64,000 nt of DNA, taken from assembly GCA_020081605.1 (NCBI GenBank), contig JAHREC010000015.1:1-64000 (forward strand), given 5' to 3'. A model generated the notes under the pieces. That model ran no database searches. It was not told the DNA's origin and saw only the letters and a list, made by a program, of their open reading frames with translations. A program made the position numbers and the translations under genes. Origin of the DNA: Albifimbria verrucaria (taxonomy: Eukaryota; Ascomycota; Sordariomycetes; Hypocreales; Stachybotryaceae). Shown piece after piece: positions 29,911 to 41,255 of the stretch. Positions within the stretch are counted from its first letter, which is position 1. The number at the start of each line of letters is the position of its first letter.

Positions 29911-31170
29911 TGCACTTTGAAAAGGCGACCTGGCAACCTGGGAAAGCGAATAGTCCTGTTTTGAAATTTAAGAGCATGAGTTCTTGAGAAAGTTATAGAG
30001 TTTGGCGAAGCACGAAAGAATACGAGGGTCCACCAAATGCTTACGACAGATACTTCCTAAGCTGTTTGCGTTTTGAGAGCGAATAGGGAATACTCTGGAG
30101 TTTGGTCCGGAGCTTCTAATTGGTTACGACAATAAAGTTATGCTCACAAGACGACTGCATATTTATTGTATGAATTTGTGCCAGCTTGAGTTATTGAGTC
30201 TCTTGTTGACGAAGAAGCATACTCTAGCTGAGAGGCCGTCGGTTGACTTTGGGTAGCAGAGGGAGAAGCTGTCTTTGGTTGGAAGGTGTGTTGTGTCCTG
30301 GAAGGGGTTAGACGACGCAGCTCACCGGAATTTCCAGCCACGTCCGGAGAGGCGTCAATAAATATATATCCTTGCCGAGCAAGATATGGTCGTTTCTTGG
30401 CAATCGATGCTACCTTAACTAATAACCTGAGACATCGGATGGCAATATGTCCATCTAGAGTTCGCTATAGGACGAATAAAGAAGAGAGCTTGTGCTCTTG
30501 TACATAACCATTACGACCACCAAGAAGCACATACAGATATAAATTGCGAGCTACAGGTTTTACTGACATCCAAACTATTGGAGTAATGCTAGAGATAGAG
30601 GCAACATCACTACAAACCTTAGCGGATCGGGCATAAACACAAAAAACAACTTTGCAAAATACTAAGTAGCCTCCTTCCGGAAACTCCTATTCCTGTTAGT
30701 GCTCTTCAATGTATTAATTAATTTGCAACTATTTGAGGTATGAATACTTGCCTGATTTTGGCACGACTTTCCAGTTACTTACCTCAGTGCAAAGTTCACA
30801 GATAAATTGTAAGACAACACGTGATGTTATTATGTCTTTCGCAGGAGTGAGAATCTTTCCCCACCAACTGGATTCCAAATTGAAGCTTGCATTAACTTGG
30901 TATGGATCCTCAGATCTAGATGCACCACTTTTGCTTGTTCCAGCGCTTGCATTCGGGGCTGTTGTCTCTCGACCTATTGTGGAATCGGCGATCTCAGCTT
31001 ATATTGATATCTGAGACTGCTGAACTCACTAGCAAGAACTTAAAGATGTTTTAAAACAACAAGCCAGTCTAATTTTCGCTGTTCTTGGTAATTCAGTACA
31101 TACACTGGCAAAGCCAGGATGCTAGGCTCGTTATGCTTTGTTTGCTTAACTATGATACAATTGATCCAGA
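29911..31170. other. Gene-poor region
   Basis: It holds only short frames. One (30733-31014 plus) contains a hydrophobic stretch (APLLLVPALAFGAVVSRP) that could be a relic of a membrane protein. Nothing can be named. Confidence 0.35.
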
Positions 31171-31176
31171 TAGTGG

Positions 31177-32130
31177 TCAGCTCTTCTTCGCATTCTCCAC
31201 AACTTGCACCTTACCAAAGGCTTTAACGGTGGACTGGACGCTCCAAACAATGAGTATGAATGGAATGGCAATCCAGAAGGCGTTGCAAAGAAAGTAATAT
31301 GCCCAGCAGTAAAATCGGTTAGGGCTACAATAGTGTAGACTTTGCGTAAGGCTGATAAAGGTACAGGTAGCATAGTACAGCACATCGCCGTATAGTTGGC
31401 CAAGGCTGATGATGAGCTGCAGTTGATGACGGAGTGGGTGAGATGTTACAATGCAATAGACTGTGACGATCGGCGTTGTTCTACACCAAGGTATAGGGTA
31501 GGTACACGATCTAGTAAGTTGTCTTCAGACAGGTAACAGGGCTTACTTTGACTTGAAGCAATAATCACGTAGTTGTCACTAGTCGGTGAGTTATTTCTGA
31601 GGAACTCGGTCAAAGGTAGCTCCGTGACTGTATGTTATTGATAGCTGGTAGTCTTCTAACTAGTAACCGGGAGAAGACTCCCATCTATATATCAAATCCT
31701 GTTCTCGAGGATCACGTATCTGGGTGATCCTTACCCCTGTCCGTTCCTTGGCTTCTTAGTGGTTTAGTAACTCTAGTCTCCTTTGTTCGAGTCGCTCACG
31801 CTCCTTCCGTCGTAATCGGTAGTGCTCCTCACTTCCCTTGAGAAAAGCTTCTTTCCGATACAGATGTATCCGTCGGCGCGTGCTTCCTCGCGGGGTTTGT
31901 CGGGTTGATTCAGTAGTGTTGGTGACTTATCGTCATCTACTCCCGTGGACGGCCCGCTGTACCCGGATGGGATCGCGTTACCTTAGTCATCTTGTCAGCT
32001 GGGGTCGTAACATCGACACAGAGTATGGATAGGGGTCCCCAGAACATGGCAGTGATAGCCTCCATGATGACGACGAAGGAGTCTTCAGTCAGGTAACGCG
32101 AGTCGGATAAGGCATACGAGCTCAAAGACG
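31177..32130 (-). pseudogene. EBP/EXPERA (sterol isomerase-like) gene split by a solo LTR
   Basis: The upstream part reads SSYALSDSRYLTEDSFVVIM with EAITAMFWGPLSILCV. The downstream part reads YCIVTSHPLRHQLQLIISLG with QLYGDVLYYAT, then YCWAYYFLCNAFWIAIPFIL, ending at 31177. This is the emopamil-binding-protein/EXPERA pattern (SDSRY...E..T...WGPL...SLGQLYGDVLYYAT...W..IP), a four-helix ER membrane family that includes delta8-delta7 sterol isomerases. The two parts are separated exactly by the 551-bp LTR at 31462-32012; without it and one target copy they join in frame as SILCV-YCIVT. The 5' end beyond about 32130 is not recognisable, so the first exon is lost or diverged. Confidence 0.72.
31462..32012. 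mobile_element. Solo LTR of a retrotransposon (551 bp)
   Basis: The segment begins TGTGACGA and ends TCGTAACA, short inverted termini with one mismatch that start TG and end CA as LTRs do. It is flanked by tagac (31457-31461) and tcgac (32013-32017), a 5-bp target-site duplication with one change. Removing it restores the reading frame of the EBP-like gene, which supports the boundaries. No internal retrotransposon sequence is present, so it is a solo LTR formed by recombination. The termini are typical of Ty3/gypsy-type elements; the family is inferred. Confidence 0.75.
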
Positions 32131-33112
32131 CCGCTAGAACAGCATATACAAATGAAGGCTTCTGGAACTACATTACTGGTAACCCTTCTCAGCGTTCTGT
32201 TGGTGGCCGATGGTCGGCTCTACAGTAACTCGAAGCCGGTCGGTCTGCGAACCAGGAATCTCAATGGAATTGAAAGATCAAGGAAGGTTTTCTAGGTGAC
32301 ACATAGTCATCAATGAATGGAAACGAAAAGGAAGGAATAAGAGTAAGGGTTATACAAAATGAATGGAATGCTCTGATTTTTGAGCTATCCGAGTCACACC
32401 CATATAGAAAGTCAACTTGGGATAAGCAGAGCGCAGCAGGCCCGCCTTTATAGTGTAACACTAGCGTGCGATTTTCAGCATGTAGTAGAAGCTGCATCAT
32501 ATGCAGGAAGTCCGTGACCAGAGTCGTCCAATCAGAGATGCACGTTATTCCAGAAATGATCACATCCGTGCATGACCCCTCACCGGCCACAGCTCCCAAA
32601 CAAGAAATCCTCGAACCAACACGACAAATCCGTTGGTTCGGCTTCTTTGTGGAAGCCAACTCAAGTTAAAAACCACAAGAGGTGATTTTTGTTGGTAAGT
32701 TTTGTGAGTTCACCGAAACAAACCTTGAATAAATTTAATATCTACTTTTGACATACATTTTCATTCCTTGCTAATGACTACTGGTAGGCCGTCTCAAGTA
32801 TGAATCGAGCGAGATTATGGATTGGCGCGCTCCATTTCATGTCCAAAAAGAAATTTCAATTCCTTATTTGTATCGTAAGTCGTGTACAGTCGTTAGATAT
32901 TTTATTATGGTTCATCCCTTGCTCGCAAACGACCTTGTCATCTCAACGCAGAAGGAAAATAACTAGAAAAACCCTAAAACTTTAGACCGGACGCCCGCTC
33001 TAATAAGTGGCATCGTCAAGAAGATGTCGAAAACTGAACCACAAAGTATGAATAATCTTCTACTCAGACCACCATGAATTGCTTACTGGATGTTCAATGA
33101 ATAGTACGATGA
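32131..33112. other. Intergenic region, no supported gene
   Basis: It includes a 132-codon minus-strand frame (32261-32659) without recognisable motifs. The region contains the 3' flank of the bZIP gene. Confidence 0.35.
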
Positions 33113-34393
33113 TTATATCTGTACGGAACCATCATTCAGGTCTATGAAGGACGGTTTAAAACCTGATGGTAGATTGAATGAGTAGCCAAGCACTTGTTCG
33201 TTTGCCCGATCTTTGTGTCCAGCTAAGTATATGAAGGCATGGTCATAGAATCCAGCAGGACTTTGACGAGAGTAGCTACATTCGTGTGAGAGATTCGTTG
33301 TATCGTCATGCATATGATCATGGCAGTGGTTGAAAGCATCTTCATTTGCTGCTTGGTTGCCATCCACCACCTGGACTGCGAATTCTTCTCGGCCACCATT
33401 TGGCTCGGTTTCTGGACTCTCCGTGTTCATCTGGTCCTCGAGCTTTAAAACATCCGAGTCGAAATATCTACTTGCCCTTGTGATGTGATCCAGGTGTGTC
33501 AGAGTCGTCTGATTGTCTGTATGGAAGCTAGGTGGCGACGAGTTCATGTTTTCCACTGATTTTCTTGCTTCGTTCTTGATGTACTTTTGTATTAGGGTGC
33601 AGTCGCACCCGGTGTGACGAAGTAACTCAGACTTGAGAAGATAAGCTTCAGTGGTCAAGGACTTATAGCATGTTGACAAGTAGCGGTTCTGAGTCTCGAC
33701 ACCATGTGCTCGGGTGGTAAGAGCAGTGGCTTCGTCACGCTTTCGTCCGCGACTTCTTTTGGCCGCGATGCGGTTACGCTTGAGGGCTCTCTGTCTTTGA
33801 GATTCTTGTGCGAGATGTGCCTTTCCAACGTTGTACAAGTCGAATTTATCGTCGTTTAACTCTTCATCAACTGCATCAAGCTGCTGCGGCGGTGGTATGA
33901 TAAGTTTAGGCTGCGCAATATTGTGTTTGCGGCCGCGACTACCGTGTCTTGCGCTAACCGCTGCTTTGGAAAGATGAAAGCCATTCTGCGTGTCGGATTC
34001 AGATACCTTTTTCTTCTTGTTCTCACCATGAGACATCTCACGGTGGCGCTTGGGGTTTGCAGGAGGCACCTTATCATTAGACCTGGAGGACCAGATACTG
34101 CGCTGAGATTGCGACGCTGTTTGACGCGACACGTTTTGAGAAGCGCTGTCCTCACAAATGGTTGAAGCCTTCGATTGAAGAGATAGGGAAGATTCGACTC
34201 CCAGATTTGGGGATGTTTTGAATGATTGGGAATGCAAAATAACGTCGGTCTGGAAGGAGGGAATATCTAACTTCAGACCACACCCGGAGTTGCGCCACAT
34301 TTGACCCGTTTGGCCCGTTTGGCCTTCGACCGGCTCCGGTGGGCTTAGAGCGACAGGCCCAAGACATGGCCATGCTTCGACAGAAGTTGGCAT
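33113..34393 (-). CDS. bZIP transcription factor (ATF/CREB-like)
   Basis: I take the ATG at 34393 (MPTSVEAWPCLG); the frame is open further upstream but has no earlier ATG. The product is 426 aa. A basic region near residue 200 reads KRNRIAAKRSRGRKRDEA, fitting the bZIP signature N-x7-R. It is followed by a zipper-like helix and LLRHTGCDCTLIQKYIKNEA, a Cys-containing block typical of fungal ATF/CREB-type bZIP proteins. The N-terminal half is Ser/Pro/Gln-rich, as in activation or regulatory regions. It should bind CRE-like sites as a dimer in the nucleus. There is no intron or lesion. It neighbours a small conserved gene and the amidohydrolase and could regulate them, but no evidence shows this. 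Confidence 0.88.
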   Translation of the reverse strand: MPTSVEAWPCLGPVALSPPEPVEGQTGQTGQMWRNSGCGLKLDIPSFQTDVILHSQSFKTSPNLGVESSLSLQSKASTICEDSASQNVSRQTASQSQRSIWSSRSNDKVPPANPKRHREMSHGENKKKKVSESDTQNGFHLSKAAVSARHGSRGRKHNIAQPKLIIPPPQQLDAVDEELNDDKFDLYNVGKAHLAQESQRQRALKRNRIAAKRSRGRKRDEATALTTRAHGVETQNRYLSTCYKSLTTEAYLLKSELLRHTGCDCTLIQKYIKNEARKSVENMNSSPPSFHTDNQTTLTHLDHITRASRYFDSDVLKLEDQMNTESPETEPNGGREEFAVQVVDGNQAANEDAFNHCHDHMHDDTTNLSHECSYSRQSPAGFYDHAFIYLAGHKDRANEQVLGYSFNLPSGFKPSFIDLNDGSVQI

Positions 34394-35573
34394 TGTGGCT
34401 ATTACTGTTACTGCGCTATAGGGTTTGGTGTAAAGTATTACGGGGTGCAAATTCGAGCGTGCCAGGCAATCAAGCAGAATATATCAAACAAGCAGGCCCA
34501 AACTAGATATCAAGAATAATGCGCAAATCAAGGTCGGGGATGGAACTTGTGACGAGTAAGATGAGATATCAGTGATGGAAGTCGCGGCGGGCTAAGGGAA
34601 TGATAGAAATAGGATGGGAACGAAAGAATAGCCACAAGAGCTCTCAGTGAATGCTTCTCTACGAACGACACGACCGCCGCCACTCCATCAAGCCAATTGA
34701 AAATGATTAGACGTTTCCCTGTAGGCCCTCTGAGTAACTGAGAGCTCTAGGCTCATGCCGACCTGGAATTGGGGCGAAAATGGACCATCTATCGACGATT
34801 ATCATTCGTTCAAAGACACTACCCTGGGAGAGGAGGATAGTTTGGTCCAAAAGCATCGAGGTAACATTCTTTAATCCTTGCGATGGTGGGGTCTGATACT
34901 CGGAGGGGCCTCCGAGCCGCCAGATACACCATTTGGGTTGGTCGCGACACACGGAGCGGGCCGCAACGACGCCATTGCGTGGCCAATTTGTCAAGAATGG
35001 TGGCCATAACCAGTCACACTTTGCGCAAATGCATCGCAACTTTCACACACAAGACAAGACTTTCTGATCCAGCCAACTAGTCCCCGTGCCTTGAAAACCC
35101 AACTCTTGGCCACACTTTCGATAGCCGCGGGGATACGTGCGTTGAATTTCCAATCGTTAGGACCAGGCAGCGGTATACTAGCTGATGTTAGGAGTGAATT
35201 GATGAGAGACATGGGTCAAGTAAAGACTTTCGCAAGCAGGTGCAATCTTCAATAGGTATTGCATGTAAACGTGAGGCAGCAACATAACGAAGTCTTGTGC
35301 TCCTTGTGCACTACAGTACTCGTCGGCCCACAGCGTAGGGTTCTGGATTTCACACCTGGCATCCCTATGCTCTAGACTTGATGCTTCAAAGGGCAGCCCT
35401 GCTTTTGCTTCCCAATGTCACATTCACACCGGACTCGGCAATTATCTGGTGGAGTTCGCTTAATGTAACGATTGGTGAATGCCCCTAATGGCATAGAACC
35501 TTCTTCACCCTAACATGCTGCGACACAGAGCCAGGAGCAATGAGGGAACACAGGCCCAAAGCTTACTCGAGTT
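34394..35573. other. Intergenic region with an unassigned coding-like fragment
   Basis: On the minus strand at about 34819-35212, pieces such as MSLINSLLTSASIPLPGPND and TILDKLATQWRRCGPLRVSR look protein-like but sit in different frames and match nothing I know. They may be a small decayed gene. The remainder near 34394-34700 is presumably the bZIP promoter. Confidence 0.35.
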
Positions 35574-35948
35574 TCAAAAATATAAGGTCTGAAAGCTATG
35601 GCAGAGGCCATTTTGTAAGGTATTCCCTGCCCACTCTATCTCATCGTCGCTGCTATCTGAACTTGACGACGAACAGGCATCGCCATCACCCTCGCCCAGC
35701 CAATTATCATCTGGTTGGTCTTCTATGTTCGCCTCTTCTATTCGGATATTCTTGCTTTCATAACTCGTAATCTCAAAGGTTAGCGATTCGAGTAAGCCTG
35801 CATGGCCAATCAGTATTCGTAGACGGCAGTTGGGCCGAACAGCCTCGCAAGAGAGCTTGTACTGGGCCATGCTGGCGAGACTATAAGTTTTGAATATGGG
35901 CAGAACTTGCAACTTGGAACAATGTGGAGAGGAAGATGGAGTCGCCAT
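35574..35948 (-). CDS. Small conserved fungal hypothetical protein
   Basis: This 124-aa frame starts at ATG 35948. The N-terminal half (QYKLSCEAVRPNCRLRILIG, then HAGLLESLTFEI) resembles a family of small fungal proteins with a core of the form L-R-x-L-V-G-H-A-x-x-L-D/E-S-L. The second half is acidic and serine-rich (SSSSSDSSDDEIEWAG). There is no signal peptide or membrane segment. The last ~10 codons may be intron read-through. The function is unknown. Confidence 0.5.
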   Translation of the reverse strand: MATPSSSPHCSKLQVLPIFKTYSLASMAQYKLSCEAVRPNCRLRILIGHAGLLESLTFEITSYESKNIRIEEANIEDQPDDNWLGEGDGDACSSSSSDSSDDEIEWAGNTLQNGLCHSFQTLYF

Positions 35949-36792
35949 GCGTCCTTAGCTTAGATATTTTAATATTAACTATTATCAACTGCAAGAGAGC
36001 TGGAGAAATTTGACCCTCAGCAAAGACGAAGAAGCGTGGCCACAAGGTATCTTATAAGTGGATTGACTAATACTGCAGCTGCTAACACCTAGGTTATTGG
36101 GCGGGTCAACTTATCGACATAGAATGCTGTCTCAGTCTTTGAAGGATGAGGTTACCATAGAGGCAGAAGAATGTGAGATCAGACGGCAGGAGCACGAGAG
36201 TTAATGCATATAAGATAAACACATCCCACAACATTGCATATTGACAAGTGTAGCTTACAAAAATATTTCTACCTTATATGCTTTTCTGTATTTGTTTGCT
36301 AGCGTCTTTCTTCCATTGAGAATTTATCCAATGACCATGATCGGGGGTCGCTCCGTTTCGCCATCACAGAAGGACGGCTGTGTAGTGGCGAATAAGCGAC
36401 GTAGTGGAGTGGGACCGGATAGGGTTTCGGGTCTAGAGTTTAGCTTTGATTGGGTTGGAGAACTCCGACCCAAGTTATTGACTATCTTCGTTCTAGAAAA
36501 GGTTAAGTATGAACAACATAATAGCAGCTTGAAGCAAGTGTACCTTCAGGTAGGCCCTTCATCGAACTCGAGTCGACTAGAAAGTCGCACTTGTAACTGC
36601 AGGTCCTTGCTCTCTATGCTCATTTTAGTGCCTAATGCTGTCATCGTTATATTGTCGACAACGCAGGCACTATCCAAGGCCTTGTTTTGGCTTTTATCTT
36701 GCCCGGCTTATGAATGTAGCCTCCTTCACTTCAATCCGCGCCACTATCCTTACTCCGCGACCTGCTTTTGGTTAGGTTGTGTCGCCAAAGAT
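35949..36792. other. Divergent intergenic region
   Basis: This is probably the shared promoter region between the small conserved gene and the amidohydrolase. The amidohydrolase frame stays open upstream to 36241, but that part lacks conserved sequence and I treat it as untranslated. Confidence 0.45.
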
Positions 36793-37959
36793 ATGAAAGA
36801 CGATCATGATCACGCCAGCCTTGAGGAGCGATCTGCAAACATTATCACGATCGAGAATGCCCTGGTTTTTAATGGCATCAATATTGAATCGTCGTCCAAA
36901 TTGACTTTCCATGCCAGTCCTGGCAACATTGTTGACAAAGCTCATTCAGCCAAGACTGTTATCGACGCCTCGGGCTATACCCTCATCCCTGGTCTCATCG
37001 ATGCCAAAGTTGACGCTGACGCCGCGGCAAAATCATTCCAGCTGTTCGGGCAAGCGGGTATCACCACCGTCATCGATTCAAGCAGCGGGACGTCTGACTC
37101 ACAAGTCATGCATGCCGCGTCCGCGGATGCGCCCGGGATGCCCTCATATATCGCCAGCGGCTCTGCCATTGCTGGCGAGCATTATGATGCAAATTTGACA
37201 ACCTTGGTCTATCAGCGGGTCCAGACTGTGGGTACCATAGCCGAAGTGGACGAGATCATGGCCAGTCGCATCTCCATCAGCAAGGCTCCAAACTTCGACT
37301 TCGTCAAGGTCATTGCGGACTTGCCAGGCCTCAACAACGAACTCCTACATTACGTCGTAGAAGCGGCTCATCGATATGGCAAGCTGGTGGTGGCGCATGC
37401 ATCGAGTCTGGAGTCATACGGTCGCGCCGTGATCGCTGGGTGTGACATTATTACGCCGGCACCCGTCGATGGTGAAATTGACTCCGATACCATCAAGGCT
37501 CTCGTGGATAGAGGAACAGTTATTATTCCAACATTAGTACTACTTCGTCGCTTATTCGACCGGCAGGATGGTGCACTATCCGAATTCGATATTGCCTTTG
37601 CTAATGTTGGACGCCTGCACAGTGCGGGAGTGCCCATATGTGCCGGAACGGCAGCCAACGAGCGTGATGGTGTTGCGGTGCCCTTCGGAAAGAGCCTGCA
37701 CGATGAGTTAGGCCTGCTGGTTGAAGCTGGCCTATCTAACGCGGATGCTCTCCGATCGGCCACGTCGGTACCAGCGCGAGCTTTCAGGCTGTTGAATCGA
37801 GGAAACATGAATGTGGGCACGAGATCGGATTTGTTGCTCCTAAAGGGCAACCCTCTCGAAGATGTTCATAAAATTTCCCAAATCCACAGAATGTGGATTG
37901 CGGGTATTGAATTTGATTTAGAGAGCAATGAGGAGTGGTTTGTGAATGAAATATATTAG
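36793..37959 (+). CDS. Amidohydrolase-family protein with most metal ligands replaced (likely pseudoenzyme)
   Basis: I choose ATG 36793 (MKDDHDHASLEERS), giving 388 aa, a normal size for the family; homologous-looking sequence begins only here. The fold is clear: TLIPGLIDA, GQAGITTVID, FDFVKVIADLPGLN, GKLVVAHASS, GCDIITPAP, AGVPICAGTAAN, ALRSATSVPARAF, GTRSDLLLLKGNPLEDV. Active amidohydrolases of this type have HxH after GLIDA; here it is K-V-D (residues ~71-73). The His of DIITH is Pro (~222) and the Asp of GTD is Ala (~285). Only the Lys of FVKV (~171) and the His of VVAHA (~201) remain. The frame is otherwise intact over 1.2 kb, so this looks like a maintained non-catalytic protein rather than a random wreck. 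Confidence 0.85.
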   Translation: MKDDHDHASLEERSANIITIENALVFNGINIESSSKLTFHASPGNIVDKAHSAKTVIDASGYTLIPGLIDAKVDADAAAKSFQLFGQAGITTVIDSSSGTSDSQVMHAASADAPGMPSYIASGSAIAGEHYDANLTTLVYQRVQTVGTIAEVDEIMASRISISKAPNFDFVKVIADLPGLNNELLHYVVEAAHRYGKLVVAHASSLESYGRAVIAGCDIITPAPVDGEIDSDTIKALVDRGTVIIPTLVLLRRLFDRQDGALSEFDIAFANVGRLHSAGVPICAGTAANERDGVAVPFGKSLHDELGLLVEAGLSNADALRSATSVPARAFRLLNRGNMNVGTRSDLLLLKGNPLEDVHKISQIHRMWIAGIEFDLESNEEWFVNEIY

Positions 37960-38422
37960 CTTCCTTGTGCAAGGTGATTGAGTCTCATGCTAAAAGCTAT
38001 TTAAAAACTTGACATGGTGAGGCTCTAGTAATGTGAATTGGATTTGGCCATACTATCCTTCTAATTCGCGATCACCATTGAAGGCTGAAGACCTATTTAC
38101 GACTATTCTAAACTGCTTCGTCGTTGGAATTGAAGCAAATGGCTACGATATACTTGGTTATCACTCAAGCGAGCAATTCGGTGAAACTTTTATGACCTCC
38201 TAAAGTCATGGCTTGAATCGCTACTTCCATCAATATGGTCAGCTGTATTTGCCTTATGCATGAAAGTCTATGTCCTGGCATTATGGTACTTGCGGAATCG
38301 TGCATAACATAGTTACAACGAGTTTTGACAGGCGGCGGGATTCAAGTCATTTGCGTAAATTTTGAACGTGCTTCAGAGGATTTAATGTATTTTGCAGTGA
38401 TGCGGCACATCTTTTACTAAAC
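37960..38422. other. Intergenic region
   Basis: This is the 3' flank shared by two convergent genes. No feature is seen. Confidence 0.4.
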
Positions 38423-40897
38423 CTACCTGGATGTAAATCGGCCCTGTTCTGTCAGGCTACTATTAACCTCGAAGATGTTCGTATAGTCTTGGATCATCGC
38501 GTTATCATCGAAATCCCCTGCTAATGTCTCTACCGTAGCCGCGGGAGGGTCAGACATAGCTAAGTCCAAATCTACCATGCACGTCGCGCATATTTCCTCC
38601 TTCAGGTGGGTCCATAACTTCCTCTCTTGGAATTCGGCCATTATGCGGCGTGCGTGGTCGCCAGAGAGACTGCCATTCCGCATCGCCATGGATAGCAGGC
38701 CCTTACCAATCGCTTCTGTAACGCGGAAGGATTTGCACAAACTTTCATAACCGTAGAGACAAAGGAGGAAATAGAGGAACCAGTCCTTCTGCTCCGTGTT
38801 CTGTAGCATAGCGTTGGCCAAATAGAGTAGCGCAGTGTGCCAGACCATGCTGTATGTGGATGGCTTGTAGTTAAAACGGTAAATGACGACCAGTCGCTTA
38901 AGCTGCTCTGTGGAGGCAGCGCAAATCACTTCTGGTGATCTGATCCCAGACGAAAATTATGTGGCGCAGCTGCTGCGTTGCCAGAGTTACGAATGAATGG
39001 CCGAAAGATGTCGAGAACAGCTGAATGTAGCCAGAGACTGGACACATTTAGTCAGACTTGCCGCGATATGAAAGCGAAACTCCCGTTCCTGGCCGGTCCA
39101 TGCTTACTGAAAGGTGATCACGAGATGTGTCTCCCTCCATTGCGTGATAGACTCGAGTGCAAATTGTCAGTCCAGCCCAGTAGCTCCTCGTATTTGGATT
39201 TGGCGAACTCCAGTGTTGCCAGTCCAGTGGTAGTCGAGGAGCTATCTGCATAGTAGGCTGTGGCGACACTGTTCAGAATTCTCCAAAACCCACAGAGGAC
39301 TGGGAAAAAGAGTCTAAATTGCCGTGTCTGTGCAGAAGGATGTAGAGGAAGCATGCCTTCTGGGGTAAACTGAAGGACTTTTGTACTGTCGGGCACTGGA
39401 ATAGTGGGAGGGACTCTTGGATACTCGACCCCGGGTTGATGATAGAAGATTGCCATAAAACTGCCAATGCATCAAAAAAACAGAATCATCTTCCTCGTCT
39501 GTATATTCTACTTACGTAGCCCAGTTAAAGACTCCCCACGCGACGTAGGATGTGGTCCTGGCCTGCACAGGTGAAAGCGGGCCTATTCTGATTTGAGCAG
39601 TTTCCTGCTCAACGCCAAATAAACCCATCGAGGTACCTATCTGCACAGCTTCAGATAAATATTTTAGTACTGCATGGTCAATACCTCGAGCTTGATAAGA
39701 GAGGCTCATATACTGGGCAGCGATGATGTCGGTTAGACGGTGAGAACAGCCTTCAATTACCCAAAGCCGCTCAGCCTCAGCAGCAAAATCATCAACGAGC
39801 TTGTCTACATCCCCAGCTATGGCACTATACATTTGCTATTTAGAAATTCACACGTCAGCCAGGATCTGTTCTCGGATGTTCGTTCCAAGAAATGAGACTG
39901 AACCTACGCAAGCCCAGAACATGAGGGCATTAACCATCAGAGAAGTACAATATGAGCCTTTCTTTTGGGAGACAAGGTCGTGTATGAAGGTATCCGGCTC
40001 GAATGAGCCTATGAGAGCGTGATCGGTATCAAAATACAAACACAATACTTTTGTGGCAAGCTCATCTGTTATGGGCACAATAGTCCAATGGTCGATTTTT
40101 AACGTTTGTAGTCGGCTTTCGAGATCAGGCGACGAAAGTGGAGGAGGCGGTTGAGGAATGCTAAGGTCATGTATTAGTCGTTATTAAGAGGTAACCGAAA
40201 CAGACAGGGACTTACGTCTTATTCCAATTTGTAGGTTCCTGCTCGGGAGGAGTTGTCCCATCATCGATGCTGCCGTCGGCGGTATCAAGAGAGAAGCTAG
40301 GTCTCAGTTCCGATTGATGAAGCCCAGCACTTCGGGTAGCTTGAATTAGCCACTTTAGGGGACTTTGTGTATCTCCCAAGTCAATAGGGGTGCAAGTGGA
40401 TACGCGAATGGATGGCGAATCTGCAGATCGATAGTGAGATTCAACCGCGGTGATGGGCCAGGACTGGCTGTGAGATCCATGGAAGGCGATGCTAAGTCTA
40501 CCACGACTGACCAAAGACGCGAAAGTATTGCAGCTGAACTGCCCTCACTCTGTAGCATTCTGATCATTGCTATTGCTCGCTGCGGAGGTAATGCGTTGAG
40601 GAGCCTAATGGCCTCGACCAAGGCATCTCCATTATTGCCTCCGTTGCCGCTGCAAACGCCGCTGCTACTGTTACTGTTTTTACTGCTAACATAGTTACAC
40701 TCCTTTTTCCTTTCTTACAAGCCGCGCAGACTGGGTACATTCCGTCACACTGGTGCAAGGAATAATATTACCGATTAGCAAAGACTTGAGGTCTAAAACC
40801 AAAGGAGGAGGAACACTACGCGAGTCTTCTTTCTCCGACAATTATTGCAGGCGATTGCAACTCCCACACGCCGTCTTGCAACAAACAGGTCGGACAT
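38423..40897 (-). pseudogene. Zn2Cys6 transcription factor 1, frameshifted in the zinc cluster
   Basis: From ATG 40897 the first exon encodes VAIACNNCRRKKTR. Intron 40750-40819 (branch GCTAAT) is followed by CDGMYPVCAACKKGKR. The sixth cysteine (ECNYVSSKNSN) lies in another frame, one base missing near 40708. Fungal-specific TF sequence follows: EAIRLLNALPPQRAIAMIRM; after intron ~40157-40215, TDELATKVLCLYFDTDHALI; after intron 39836-39907, FWAC-QMYSAIAGDVDKLVDD. Later pieces include WLHSAVLDIFRPF and STYSMVWHTALLYLANA. Further frame changes occur near 39165 and 38935. The pathway is unknown. Individual indels could be assembly errors, but three or more make a pseudogene likely. Confidence 0.78.
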
Positions 40898-41255
40898 TGG
40901 CAAAGCAGTTGATGGTGCATCAGGCGCTGGTGCATGTCTTAGCGTTACGTAGCTTCTATTCATGCTTCATTGAAGGTTTGATGTTGAAAACCATCCTCAT
41001 CTCCAATCTCGAATGAGGGGTATAGATTTTGACATGTCTTTGTCCAATAATTTGTCCTTTACTTTCTGGATTAACGCGTCAGGGTGGCGAATAACCGAAA
41101 GCAATTCCACATGCCACGTAAAAGCCCCGCATTTCCTCCTCGAACCATGGGTAGAACCAATAACAGTCTCGAGAACATCGGGTGTTCCTCCGAGTGTATC
41201 TACCAGCCACTATCCAAGTCAGGGATTTTTCCATTGTCACTATCCGCCACTTGCT

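Noticed and set aside
31690..31900. Minus-strand coiled-coil-like stretch (EEHYRLRRKERERLEQRRLE) as a gag gene
   Set aside because: It lies wholly inside the 551-bp solo LTR and is too short and interrupted; chance or LTR-internal sequence.
32261..32659. 132-codon minus-strand frame
   Set aside because: No domain, signal peptide or splice support; composition not clearly coding.
36241..36792. N-terminal extension of the amidohydrolase frame
   Set aside because: The frame begins without ATG and the extra 184 codons have no family resemblance; ATG 36793 gives the usual family length.
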